Source: Tritrichomonas musculus (Eukaryota > Parabasalia > Tritrichomonadida > Tritrichomonadidae). Taken from it: DNA of 64,000 nt. Below are positions 18,927 to 28,483 of this stretch, in pieces. Every line of letters begins with the position of its first letter. The stretch's first letter is position 1. Made by a program: the position numbers and the translations under genes. Location: the NCBI GenBank assembly GCA_039105265.1, contig JAPFFF010000004.1, positions 3,410,001 to 3,474,000 of the forward strand, in the 5' to 3' direction. Under the pieces are notes generated by a model. That model saw only the letters and a program-made list of their open reading frames with translations, made no database searches and was not told the DNA's origin.

Positions 18927-19046
18927 TATAAAAGTGTGATCTGATTATTCTTTCTAAAGTTTTCTTCTTAAATAAATGGCCGGCTACTTATGATAATTCA
19001 GAAGTTATTTGGTCCTTTAAAATTTTAAGGTTTATCTCCAAGACAA

Positions 19047-19568
19047 ATGATCAAGAAGAGAACAAACGCAACTGGTGTTAACGCAAATATAGCATTGGAG
19101 CCAACAGCAGCATCGTCATCGACTTCAAATATAAATAATAATATTATTATAAATAAACGAGAAGATGGGAAGGAGGAGATAGTGATAACAAGAGACGTGA
19201 ATGCTCAAATAGAACCGGAAATCAAAGAAACAGACGCAAAAAGTGTGATTTTAGAAACATATGCTCAAATACTTTTAAATCAGGATAAAGCGCTTTTAAG
19301 CAATTTAATCTTTAAGCATTCTATTATTGTCCCTAAAGAGTGCTTAGAAGAAATCATAAAAGCAATTCTCAAAGTCACAGAAGTCGAAGTACATCTTGAT
19401 GAAGATATTGGTTGTTGTGCCGGAAAAGCAAACCCAATTCGAAGAATAGAAGCCATTAAAATACTCAAAGAGAACGGCGAAATCATCACTGACTTCAAAC
19501 AAGTCTATAATAAAGAATATAATGAATTAGTAAACAATTATCACTTATGTTTAAAGTTTTGCATTTAA
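19047..19568 (+). CDS. Maverick protein, unassigned, 173 aa
   Basis: A disordered Asn/Ser-rich start (about 1-55) and a helical domain (about 65-173) with a cysteine pair in DEDIGCCAGKANPIRR and conserved-looking charged helices after it. No family is recognised. It diverges from the minus-strand gene at 18204 and converges with the helicase gene (24 bases apart). Confidence 0.55.
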   Translation: MIKKRTNATGVNANIALEPTAASSSTSNINNNIIINKREDGKEEIVITRDVNAQIEPEIKETDAKSVILETYAQILLNQDKALLSNLIFKHSIIVPKECLEEIIKAILKVTEVEVHLDEDIGCCAGKANPIRRIEAIKILKENGEIITDFKQVYNKEYNELVNNYHLCLKFCI

Positions 19569-19592
19569 ATGTTTATTAATTAATTAATTAAG

Positions 19593-21353
19593 CTATTTAT
19601 TTTTATTTTTGAATAGCTCAATCATCTCATTCTTGAGCTGATAGCATTCTTCTTGTGAGCCGATTATCCTTATTTCTCGGCAGTACTTAAGAACACTGAT
19701 TCTAAACTTTTGTTGTGTTCCTGGTGCAAAACCGATCTCTGTACACCACATTTTATATGTCTCAAAGACTGTTTTTCGTGGAAAACCCTTTTTGAACTGA
19801 ATCAGATTCTTCTGAATGAACATGAAATAAGGGTTCTTGAAAAAATTAATGATATCAGTCTTTTCATTCGTGAGAGGAATCACACTTGGATCAAAGAGAG
19901 ATATATCATGATATCCAAAGAATGCAAGAAGATTCGAATAGAACTCTGGAGTGAACGATCGATGTAATTGGCTAAAATACTCGTGATCTCCTCTCTTCTC
20001 TGATGATGTCTCCATAACTAAAAATCTTCTATCATCTTCTTCGATTTTTAGTGGCGCAAAGTTGTTTGAGAGAAAAATAAAGTTTGCCACGTTCTGCTGA
20101 GTGAAGACATCATGGAACTTTTGGTGTATGTCGATTGAATCTTCTGTTATCAAAGTCTTCAACATTTCAGGGTCATATTTCTTATTATTGATAAAACTTT
20201 TCACTTCATTGCACACAAGGAGCATCTTGTACATGATGCTGCTGTTAAAATCGCCTGTAATGTGTTCAAGTTTGCAATTCTTATTTGCATATGAACCAAA
20301 CAAGTTGCAAATGGTGTCAGTGAACGTGTTCTTCCCTGTGCCTTGTATACCTGTGATTATTATTGATGTCTTTGTCTTCTGGCCAACTTTCTGCACAATG
20401 AATGATATCCAATTGATAACATATTCATAGATTTCGTGTCTTTTGTTGCAGATGATTTGTTCTATGTGAGTTAAGAATGGCTGAATCAATTCCATCTTGA
20501 TTTCTCTTTGAGGCACAGGGAAATATTCAAATCCTTGAAAGAAAGTGAACGCATTCTCTCTCCCAGGAAAGAATGTTAATTGTTCATACATGATAAAGTT
20601 CTTATTCATTCCTGTATTTAAGATTTTGTCAGCTGTCACTTTTCCAACATTAATCGTCATAAGTTTGTGCTTGAGTTGTTGTGCTGTTGTCATCACTAAT
20701 TGTGCTCGTCTATAGGATGGATCTCTCACTTTCATCAAGATTAATGGAGGAGTGATGTCTATTTGACAAATCACTTTCTTAAGATCTGTCATGAATTCCC
20801 CTACTCTTATTATTGAACGGTCATTTATTGTGCTGACATAATTCTTCTTTCTTATGCTCGTTAGGGTGAAATCATTGTGTGTTTCAATGTGTGCACTGTC
20901 GTCTATTTTGTTTCTGAAATAAGTTTCGAGCATATAGTGTCTTTGCCTTTGAGGGAGACAATTTAGAAAAGAGAACAGCCACTCATTGCTCATTATTGGA
21001 AAATTATTTGTCCATCTGTCTGTTATAAAAGTAGGATCATTTTCTTGTCTTTGACACCACCATTCTTTCACTATTCCAATAATAAAATCAAAAGTGTATG
21101 GTGCATAATTGGCTGAATCATAAATGAACCGTAAATTAAATTCGATTGGAGCGATTAGAGAATAGAGGGCTAAAATGTCTTCCCTTTTGAGCTTGATTGG
21201 ACTATTGTTAACCTCAAGATCGTTATCTTTGATATCTGGTTCATAAGAACTGAAAACGTTTTCGATTATAATTTGGTTTTCTGTTGGGTCATTGTACAAA
21301 AAAGGATCGATATCTTCTTCTTCGGTTAAATCGATAAATTGTGGATTTAACAT
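19593..21353 (-). CDS. SF3 helicase, D5/DUF5906-like (Maverick)
   Basis: A 586-residue protein. The C-terminal half is a superfamily 3 helicase: Walker A IIITGIQGTGKNTFTDTI (about 330-347), Walker B MLLVCNEVKSF (about 372-382), motif C NFIFLSNNFAPL (about 425-436), and an arginine soon after (EDDRRFLVM). The N-terminal half (1-300) is unassigned; in related viral proteins this place is taken by a primase or D5_N domain. It probably unwinds the element's DNA during replication, working with the polymerase at 24387. Whether it works with the Rep-like nuclease at 9573 is an open question. Confidence 0.85.
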   Translation of the reverse strand: MLNPQFIDLTEEEDIDPFLYNDPTENQIIIENVFSSYEPDIKDNDLEVNNSPIKLKREDILALYSLIAPIEFNLRFIYDSANYAPYTFDFIIGIVKEWWCQRQENDPTFITDRWTNNFPIMSNEWLFSFLNCLPQRQRHYMLETYFRNKIDDSAHIETHNDFTLTSIRKKNYVSTINDRSIIRVGEFMTDLKKVICQIDITPPLILMKVRDPSYRRAQLVMTTAQQLKHKLMTINVGKVTADKILNTGMNKNFIMYEQLTFFPGRENAFTFFQGFEYFPVPQREIKMELIQPFLTHIEQIICNKRHEIYEYVINWISFIVQKVGQKTKTSIIITGIQGTGKNTFTDTICNLFGSYANKNCKLEHITGDFNSSIMYKMLLVCNEVKSFINNKKYDPEMLKTLITEDSIDIHQKFHDVFTQQNVANFIFLSNNFAPLKIEEDDRRFLVMETSSEKRGDHEYFSQLHRSFTPEFYSNLLAFFGYHDISLFDPSVIPLTNEKTDIINFFKNPYFMFIQKNLIQFKKGFPRKTVFETYKMWCTEIGFAPGTQQKFRISVLKYCREIRIIGSQEECYQLKNEMIELFKNKNK

Positions 21354-21402
21354 TTTAATGAGTGATGAGATTTTTTAATTTTTTTTCTTCTTTTCAAATT
21401 AA

Positions 21403-21639
21403 ATGGCCGGACGACTCAATTTTTCAGAATTTAATGAAACAGATATTATCAAAAAGCTCAGTCACTCAGAAAGTATTGAGAACTTGAAAAATGAAGAGCA
21501 TAAAAGAGGAAGAAAACAAAAATATGCCACTGATGAAGAAAGACATGAAGCAAGAAAACAACAACAAAAAGCTTATAGAGAAAGAAAGAAAAAAGAAATA
21601 GAAGAATTAAAAGAAAAAGTTAAAGAATTTATTAAATAA
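21403..21639 (+). CDS. Small bZIP-like basic protein (Maverick)
   Basis: A 78-residue protein. The end, EARKQQQKAYRERKKKEIEE followed by LKEKVKEFIK, has the look of a bZIP basic region running into a short leucine-type helix (compare the fungal pattern QxxAQRAFRERKExYIxELE). The basic region lacks the usual Asn, and the zipper is only one to two heptads long, so dimerisation would be weak. An HTH-free DNA-binding regulator is a fair guess. It diverges from the helicase gene with only 49 bases between, so it could be a local regulator. Confidence 0.5.
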   Translation: MAGRLNFSEFNETDIIKKLSHSESIENLKNEEHKRGRKQKYATDEERHEARKQQQKAYRERKKKEIEELKEKVKEFIK

Positions 21640-21675
21640 CCGTTCCATCTGCTTTTATTGGCCACAAGATATCAA

Positions 21676-21706
<31 letters not shown>

Positions 21707-21789
21707 GATTTTTGATTTTTGATTTTTGATGGGATTTTTCATACATCAAAAAATAATCTATTCAATTCAATATTTTTATTCAATACTTT

Positions 21790-22110
21790 ATCTAAGGAAT
21801 TGCAAAGATAATTCAAATTTATCTAAGGAATTGCAAAGATAAAATTTTTTCTGAATTATTTTTCAAATCTCATTGAAAAATTGAATAGACAGAGATAATT
21901 TCAATACTTCATCTTTGTAATTGCAAAGATCAATTTCAATAAACCTTTGTAATTGCAAAGATGAAGTATTGAATATTAATAGAAAAATTGATCTTTGAAA
22001 TTGCAAAGATGAAGTATTGAATATTAATAGAAAAATTGATCTTTGAAATTGCAAAGATGAAGTATTGAAATTAATAGAAAAATTGATCTTTGTAATTGCA
22101 AAGATAAAAA
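21790..22110. repeat. Array of seven TGCAAAGAT palindromic units (Maverick)
   Basis: TGCAAAGAT occurs seven times in about 320 bases, mostly as part of the near-palindrome ATCTTTGTAATTGCAAAGAT (7-bp arms). The right part is also organised as units of about 55 bases with GAAGTATTGAATATTAATAG between palindromes. The array overlaps the tail of the minus-strand frame at 21863-22639, giving it a repeated hydrophobic end. It looks like iterons. Confidence 0.7.
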
Positions 22111-22639
22111 TAAAAACATAAGTAATTGTATTGTTTATTGATAAATAATATAATTTAGTATACAATAAAGTTCTTCTTCTTTTATATAATATTTGCTTTT
22201 TTCTAAATAATATATTGACCTCTCTTATTCTACCAAAACCGATATTTGTATAATTTTTTCTAAAGAAATTATTATATATTGTTCGCAATTCTTTGATTAA
22301 ATAATTGTCTTTCTGTAAACTTGAATAGAATTTTAAAAATTGAGGATCGATATATAAATTCTTTGGAATTGGTGTTTTTATAATTAGTGTAAACTTTTCT
22401 GGCTCTCCATCGGGTGTCGATACATGCATCCTACGTTGTATTTGATTAGCTAAAGCTTTGATTCTTGTTCCTTCAATATTTCTTCCTTTTATATATTTTT
22501 CGTCTCTTTTTTTAATATCTGGATGAATCGCGTCAATTTGTTTTTTTTCGTCTTCGTTTAAATAAGAATAAATCGGATTTTCGAAATACTCGATTTGCTC
22601 GGTTTCATCCCAATTGTCGATCTCGAAAAACTCGGACAT
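21863..22639 (-). CDS. Maverick protein with repeat-derived tail, unassigned
   Basis: I take the start at the ATG giving MSEFFEIDNWDETEQIEYFE (22639); the open frame runs further upstream but is low-complexity and poor there. Residues 1 to about 160 are charged and globular-looking (ALANQIQRRMHVSTPDGEPE, then IKTPIPKNLYIDPQFLKFYS). From about residue 170 the protein is hydrophobic and three times repeats a 16-residue piece (FNTSSLQFQRSIFLLI) because it runs through the palindrome array. The true end may therefore lie earlier than the stop. No family is recognised. Confidence 0.45.
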   Translation of the reverse strand: MSEFFEIDNWDETEQIEYFENPIYSYLNEDEKKQIDAIHPDIKKRDEKYIKGRNIEGTRIKALANQIQRRMHVSTPDGEPEKFTLIIKTPIPKNLYIDPQFLKFYSSLQKDNYLIKELRTIYNNFFRKNYTNIGFGRIREVNILFRKKQILYKRRRTLLYTKLYYLSINNTITYVFIFIFAITKINFSINFNTSSLQFQRSIFLLIFNTSSLQFQRSIFLLIFNTSSLQLQRFIEIDLCNYKDEVLKLSLSIQFFNEI

Positions 22640-23040
22640 TAAAAAAGTATGAAACTTTTTCAAAAGAATTTTAAAATTTTTTAATTTTTCAAATTCTATA
22701 GGAAAAACATTTTTTAGAATAAAAATAACTATTTTATAAATATGTATATTTAATGTAGATATTAAATAATAGTTTAGATTTAAAAAATAAAATACTTTGG
22801 AATAAAATTTACATTCTCTCAATTTATTGAAATATTTTTAATAATTTGTTTTTTAATAATAATCATAAAAATAATATATATATTTAATATAGATAATAAA
22901 TAATTAATCGTTAGATTAAAACTAATTATTTATTATAAAAAATGATCGTATTTCAATTTTGTGAGAAACGATAATTGAGAGAATAAATTTTTTCCTTCTG
23001 AATTATTCTTAAAAACCGCCATTGCTGACCATTTTTTTTA

Positions 23041-23466
23041 ATGTTCTTCAACAACAACAACAACAACAATCTAAACTCAAAACAAAGACGAAACATCAAA
23101 CGTCAAATCCAAAGAATGCCAATGCTTAATGACATGCAAATGACAAATCAGAATCAATTACTGCAACTCTTGCTGAACAAGCAAGACTCGAATCAATTAC
23201 TGCAACTCTTGCTGAACAAGCAAGACTCGAATCAATTACTGCAACTCTTGCTGAACAAGCAAGACTCGAATCAGCAGCCAGACGCAAATCAATTGTTGCA
23301 ACTCTTGCTGAATAAGCAAGACTCGAATCAATTACTGCAACTCTTGCTGAATAAGCAAGACTCGAATCAATTGTTGCAACTCTTGCTGAATAAGCAAGAC
23401 CAGAATCTGTCGCAAAACTTGCTGAATAAGCAAGACTCAGAATCTGTTGCAACTCTTGCTGAATAA
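23041..23466 (+). CDS. Maverick ORF with QLLQLLLNKQDSN repeats
   Basis: An Asn-rich start is followed by seven or so copies of a 13-residue repeat (QLLQLLLNKQDSN, 39 bases). The repeats are Leu/Gln-rich and would form amphipathic helices. DNA copies are nearly identical, so the array is young or homogenised. Function unknown. Confidence 0.45.
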   Translation: MFFNNNNNNNLNSKQRRNIKRQIQRMPMLNDMQMTNQNQLLQLLLNKQDSNQLLQLLLNKQDSNQLLQLLLNKQDSNQQPDANQLLQLLLNKQDSNQLLQLLLNKQDSNQLLQLLLNKQDQNLSQNLLNKQDSESVATLAE

Positions 23467-24265
23467 GCAAGACCAGAATCTGTCGCAAAACTTGCTGAAT
23501 AAGCAAGACTCGAATCAATTACTGCAAAACTTGCTGAATAAGCAACAAGAGGAGGAAGAAGAACCTCATTTGCAAATAGAACCTGGCCATGTCATAAATT
23601 TTTTGCCAGCTGAACCAGAGGAAGAGACAAAAAGCTGGGAAAGATTAATGGACATAATTCTCCAATCCGATCAGCAGCCAAATCCACTCACAAAGTTGGA
23701 TTGGAGAATTCGTCAAATAATGACCAAATATGTGGACAAAAAGCTGGAAAAGCAAAAAGCAGATTATGAGACCAAGATCAAGAACCTGGAGGAACAAATT
23801 ACAAAACTAAAGATACCACCACCACCTCCACCTCCACCTCCACCAGCACCAGCACCGGAAATAGATTATGCATCTGTTTCAAAAAGAGTATGCAAAGATC
23901 AGGCTTTCTTAGATGAATTAGTGAGAGTGGTAAACAATGCCTGGGATAATAGAGAAAAGGTTGATCCAGCTGGAATTGCTAAAACTCTAGAAAGAAAGAT
24001 CAGTAGATCAGAAGAAGCAAGACGTTTAATATTCGTCCATGAAGAATTCAAAAATAAATACAGCAAAGATTATAATACATCCAAGCTCCAACAAGATCTT
24101 TATAATGACTTTACTTCCTCAATAAAAAAGCTCGTTAATGATCCTCGAGATTACCAATATTTACTATCACTTCAGGATAATGCTCCAGATGTGAATACTA
24201 AAAACTTACCCACAATTACAGCATGGTGGGTTGAACATTATTTAAAGACACTTTTAATAGCATAA
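23447..24265 (+). CDS. Maverick ORF, coiled coil plus helical domain
   Basis: An open frame with no convincing ATG at its left end; the exact start is unclear. It holds a Glu run, a coiled coil around QKADYETKIKNLEEQITKLK, a polyproline stretch, and a helical C-terminal domain of about 130 residues (VSKRVCKDQAFLDELVRVVN, ending ITAWWVEHYLKTLLIA). Function unknown. It precedes the polymerase gene by 121 bases. Confidence 0.5.
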   Translation: MQLLLNKQDQNLSQNLLNKQDSNQLLQNLLNKQQEEEEEPHLQIEPGHVINFLPAEPEEETKSWERLMDIILQSDQQPNPLTKLDWRIRQIMTKYVDKKLEKQKADYETKIKNLEEQITKLKIPPPPPPPPPPAPAPEIDYASVSKRVCKDQAFLDELVRVVNNAWDNREKVDPAGIAKTLERKISRSEEARRLIFVHEEFKNKYSKDYNTSKLQQDLYNDFTSSIKKLVNDPRDYQYLLSLQDNAPDVNTKNLPTITAWWVEHYLKTLLIA

Positions 24266-24386
24266 GGTCATTAATAAACAATTCTTCTCTTATTTTTCTT
24301 TTATTTTTTCTTTTTATTTTTAATTCTTTTATTTTTATATTTCTACAGTTTTTAGGTTAATAAAGGTCAATTTAATCACACTTAAA

Positions 24387-27300
24387 ATGGACTTCAACAA
24401 ACTTTCAAGAGAAGAATTGATAAAACTTGTTCAAACACAGCAAAATCAAATACAAAGATTACAAAGAAGTGGCTTGTCTGGAAAAAAGATGAAAACCAAT
24501 ATATCAAATGTAGATAATGACATAATGAACTTGTCTATAGACTTTTATGAAGAATCAAAGACACAAGCAAGACAAGCATACGAAAAAAGAGTACAAGAAG
24601 TGGATGATCAAGAGTTATTTCAAAGAGAACTCAAAAGACTCATGTTTATGGCTGCAAAAGAGTTCTCCTTTGACGTCGATATTGGAGACAGTGAGTGCAA
24701 GAGACTCGCATTTACAGAGATGCTTCGACACTGCTATAAGATTCGAAATAAATCAAAAGTTGTCGTCAAAGCATACACACTTGATGGACACGCAAAATGG
24801 TTCACTCTCAGCGACAAACATGACATAGAGAGCACAATAGGTCACATATCAGGCGAATTAGACTTGTCAGAAGAGAAATCAGATACAAACCCAACTGTCA
24901 ATTTTGAATTCATTCCAGTCAAATATGATGTACTTTTTCTAAGAAAACAACTAGACGATAAAGGAATTAAGTTCGATGTTATTAAAGAAGATGAAGATGA
25001 CCATGCTTTATATCATGAAGAAGTCGAAATCGATCCAGATTATAGATCAACACCAGAAGGCTCATTCTTTCCTTTTATTAATTTATCTAATTTAGATCTC
25101 AGTGAATTCCAAATATTCTCAAAGATAGATAAGAAAAATTATAAAGACAATTGTTTTGTCTATGCTTTGATTCAGTCAGGAGTGTTCAATGATGAAGAAA
25201 TAAATCACTTGCGATATTATGTTCAAACAAAATCGATGCCAAATAACAAAATCAAAGAGATATCAGAAAAATTCAAATGCAGTTTTGTCGTGAAAAGAAT
25301 CGACGAAAGGTTTGATATTAAGCATCAAATGCAGATCAAAATAGACACCAGAAAGAAAGGTTATGATCGAACAGTAGAGTTGCTTCTTTATAAAGATCAC
25401 TACATGATATATAGGCCAATCAAATGCACCATCTATTATCTTGAACATGCAAAAGAAATAGACGAAAAGTTCAAAGATGATAAAAACCGCTTCATGATCA
25501 AAGGCATCAAAGGCGAAAAGATTTTTTATTCAGAAAATGGCACTCTTCCAATGATGATATTCAGAAAAATGTTTGAGCTCAATATGTTCAGAGAGATAAG
25601 AAGCTGCGAATTATCCATATTGAATACAACCGAATACGATGGATTGAATGATTACATTGATCTTGATTATAATGAAGAATTATGCACAAAAATAATAGAC
25701 TCGAATAAAGATAAGAAGAAAGAGAAAGATTGGTCTAGAGTATATTATTCAGATTTTGAAACAGACACTACTGTATCTCCTCATCGTCCTTATTTGAATT
25801 GCACAGTGTATCGTGAAGGCCAAAATATTCACAAAATAAGCTTTGAAGGTGAAAACATTGATCGTCAGCTTCTCAATTATCTATACAATAATTCACTAAC
25901 TTATTTTCACAATTTAAAGTACGATGGTTGCTTTTTCATCAATACTCCTGGATGGAAAACACAAATAACTGAAAGAACAGGCACAGTTTTGCAAGTCATT
26001 ATGCTCAAGTATGCTTCAAATGGTAAATTAGTGAAAAAGCTTACGTTTCGCAATTCCTATTCAATTATTCCATCGGCTCTCAGGAATTTTGCATCTATGT
26101 TTAATTTAGATGTGCATAAAGAGGTTATGGCATACAAAATATACACTGAAGAAAACATTCAAAAAGCTGTTCTGCCAATCAATGAATTCTATGAGCAGTA
26201 TAGAAAAGAGAACGATGGCAAAGATGAAAGCAAACAAATCCTAGAAAATGCCAAAATAAGTGAAGCATACAATGAAAAAAATGATTCAATTAATATTATG
26301 AAATATGCCAAGTTCTATTGTTTTAAGGATTGTATCGTTCTTATGAAAGGGCTTGAAAAATTTGATAAAGATTTGAAAGAAGTATTCAAACAAACAGGTA
26401 CAGAAATGTTAGGCGTTAATAACTTTATTTCAATCTCATCTATCGGTTATCATTTCGCCAATAAATATGGATGTTTTGACGGTTGTTATCAATTAAGTGG
26501 CAAACCGCAAAACTTTATTCAAAGATGTGTAAGCGGAGGAAGAACAATGACAGCATCAAATCAAAAGCAATATATAGAAGGAAGAATACAAGATTTTGAT
26601 GCAGTTAGCCTTTATCCTTCAGCTATGTATGTAATGGATGGTGTTGCTAAAGGAAAACCGAAAATTTTGCCTCAAAATATAGACCATGATCAATTGATGA
26701 AATTTGACACTTTTTTTATTGAAATCAATATTAATGAAATCAAGTGCAAATCCGATAAGCCATATAAATTCGGGCAAGTCTTTAGACGAAATGATAAGGG
26801 CTCAAAAATATTTGACAATGACCCTGTTAGCAATTTTTATATTGACAAGATTGCACTAATGGATTTAATAGAGTTCTATGATATCAAATACGAAATCATT
26901 CGTGGTTACTATTTTGATGAAGGATTTAATAAGAAGATAAATGAGTTCATTCTTGGATTATTTAATTTAAGACTCAAATATAAGAAAGAGAAGAATCCAC
27001 TGCAGTCAACGATCAAATTGCTATTGAATTCAATCTATGGCAAATCAATATTGAAAGCGATGAAAACCGAAACAAAAAGTGTACCCAGAGATGAGCTAAT
27101 GAAATACATTTGGCGCAATTATAACTTTATCACAGAAATCTATGATGAACCGACAATTGATAGATGCTATGTGAAAAAGCTGAAGCCGATCAATGATCAT
27201 TTCAATCTCCCACAATTTGGTGCTAGCGTTCTTTCATGGTCAAAACATTTGATGAATCGTGTTATGGCTAGTGCAGAACAAAATGGGATTGAAATATTCT

Positions 27301-27737
27301 ATCAAGATACCGATAGCATGCACCTATATGAAGATGATGTGAAAAAAGTGGCAGAGATCTTTAAGGAGAAATATAATGCTGAATTAATAGGTGAAAACAT
27401 GTGTCAATTTCATAATGATTTTGACGGTTTTGAGGGTGCAGTAGGCCAAATACATTCACGAAAACTGATCGCATTAGGCAAGAAAAGTTATTTAGATATC
27501 TTAGTCGATGAAGAAGGAAAAGAAGGATATCATATAAGACTCAAGGGCATTCCTCATCAAGTGATCATTAATAAATGTAAACGAATGGGCATCACAATTG
27601 AAGAACTCTATGAAAAATTGTATGCTGGGGCCAAAATGGAGTTCAATTTATTAGATGGCACAAATGCATTCAGAAAAACTCAAACTTTTCAGCAGACTAA
27701 TATCAAAAAGTTTAGCAGGACCCTTAAATTCATTTAG
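24387..27737 (+). CDS. Protein-primed family B DNA polymerase with OTU/papain-like insert (Maverick)
   Basis: A 1,116-residue polymerase. 3'-5' exonuclease motifs: Exo I YYSDFETDT (about 452-460), Exo II YFHNLKYDGCFF (about 507-518), Exo III YCFKDCIVL. Polymerase motifs: A DFDAVSLYPSAM (about 737), B KLLLNSIYGK (about 875), C YQDTDSMHLY (about 971). This is the pPolB of Polintons, which copies the linear genome from a protein bound to its ends. Before the exonuclease, residues about 245-345 hold YKDNCFVYALIQSGVFNDEE and later YKDHYMIYRP, in the spacing of the Cys and His boxes of OTU/papain-like proteases. A coiled coil opens the protein. It ends by overlapping, tail to tail, the minus-strand gene at 27730. 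Confidence 0.92.
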   Translation: MDFNKLSREELIKLVQTQQNQIQRLQRSGLSGKKMKTNISNVDNDIMNLSIDFYEESKTQARQAYEKRVQEVDDQELFQRELKRLMFMAAKEFSFDVDIGDSECKRLAFTEMLRHCYKIRNKSKVVVKAYTLDGHAKWFTLSDKHDIESTIGHISGELDLSEEKSDTNPTVNFEFIPVKYDVLFLRKQLDDKGIKFDVIKEDEDDHALYHEEVEIDPDYRSTPEGSFFPFINLSNLDLSEFQIFSKIDKKNYKDNCFVYALIQSGVFNDEEINHLRYYVQTKSMPNNKIKEISEKFKCSFVVKRIDERFDIKHQMQIKIDTRKKGYDRTVELLLYKDHYMIYRPIKCTIYYLEHAKEIDEKFKDDKNRFMIKGIKGEKIFYSENGTLPMMIFRKMFELNMFREIRSCELSILNTTEYDGLNDYIDLDYNEELCTKIIDSNKDKKKEKDWSRVYYSDFETDTTVSPHRPYLNCTVYREGQNIHKISFEGENIDRQLLNYLYNNSLTYFHNLKYDGCFFINTPGWKTQITERTGTVLQVIMLKYASNGKLVKKLTFRNSYSIIPSALRNFASMFNLDVHKEVMAYKIYTEENIQKAVLPINEFYEQYRKENDGKDESKQILENAKISEAYNEKNDSINIMKYAKFYCFKDCIVLMKGLEKFDKDLKEVFKQTGTEMLGVNNFISISSIGYHFANKYGCFDGCYQLSGKPQNFIQRCVSGGRTMTASNQKQYIEGRIQDFDAVSLYPSAMYVMDGVAKGKPKILPQNIDHDQLMKFDTFFIEININEIKCKSDKPYKFGQVFRRNDKGSKIFDNDPVSNFYIDKIALMDLIEFYDIKYEIIRGYYFDEGFNKKINEFILGLFNLRLKYKKEKNPLQSTIKLLLNSIYGKSILKAMKTETKSVPRDELMKYIWRNYNFITEIYDEPTIDRCYVKKLKPINDHFNLPQFGASVLSWSKHLMNRVMASAEQNGIEIFYQDTDSMHLYEDDVKKVAEIFKEKYNAELIGENMCQFHNDFDGFEGAVGQIHSRKLIALGKKSYLDILVDEEGKEGYHIRLKGIPHQVIINKCKRMGITIEELYEKLYAGAKMEFNLLDGTNAFRKTQTFQQTNIKKFSRTLKFI

Positions 27738-28467
27738 TTAACACATCCTTAACGTCTGCATCTTTAGCTGGCTTTACTTTAATTGAAACAAACAAAGGAC
27801 TTTTTAAAGCGATAGGCTGAAATTGGAAATCGACTAAACTTAATTCTAAATATTTTAAACTATCTGTGTTTGTTTTTATTTTTATTGGTTTTCCTTCTTT
27901 CTCAAAGTCATAAATCAGTGGCTTGCCGTCTATAGCCATTGTGTTTATATTTCCTATAACTGAAGGAGTATACTCTTGATCTCCAATAGCTGAATACATC
28001 GGATTACCTTGTAAAGAGACCAAATAAAGTTTTGTATGAGTTATGATCGGCAAATCTGGCACAATAAAGGGTTCTTTAGGATCAATTGTCAAAGGCAACG
28101 GAGTGTTATATAATCCAGTCAATAATGCAGCTCTGTGAGATATTGATGTAATTGTTGTTTTCAAACTTGCTGTTATCTTAAATGTTCGTTTATTTTTATC
28201 ATATTCCCATGCTAATTCACTTTTCTGACTAAAAATTTGTTCAAGTTGTTTGATAGAATAATGATAGGACTCAGAAAATTCAATAGTATGAACGGTTTTG
28301 CCAACTTGATATTTCATATAATCATCTTTTGTGCTTAATAATATGTTTGAATTAGTGTTTATAGAAGACACATAATATTTTACATAGCTGCATTTCCAAG
28401 GTATATTCATCGTCAAAGAAACAGTATGATATTTTTGTGAATCACGGCTTTGCATAGAAATTAACAT
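27730..28467 (-). CDS. Candidate minor capsid (penton) protein (Maverick)
   Basis: A 245-residue beta-rich protein without membrane segment. The last third (PMYSAIGDQEYTPSVIGNIN, then YLELSLVDFQFQPIALKSPL and FVSIKVKP) has the pattern of the closing strands of Polinton minor capsid proteins, in which a 'SLVDxxxxPI' strand pair ends the single jelly-roll. Length (about 240) also fits. It overlaps the polymerase gene by 8 bases at the 3' ends and diverges from the giant gene at 28484 with 16 bases between, so both start from one tiny shared promoter region. Confidence 0.55.
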   Translation of the reverse strand: MLISMQSRDSQKYHTVSLTMNIPWKCSYVKYYVSSINTNSNILLSTKDDYMKYQVGKTVHTIEFSESYHYSIKQLEQIFSQKSELAWEYDKNKRTFKITASLKTTITSISHRAALLTGLYNTPLPLTIDPKEPFIVPDLPIITHTKLYLVSLQGNPMYSAIGDQEYTPSVIGNINTMAIDGKPLIYDFEKEGKPIKIKTNTDSLKYLELSLVDFQFQPIALKSPLFVSIKVKPAKDADVKDVLTK

Positions 28468-28483
28468 TTATTTATTATTAAAT

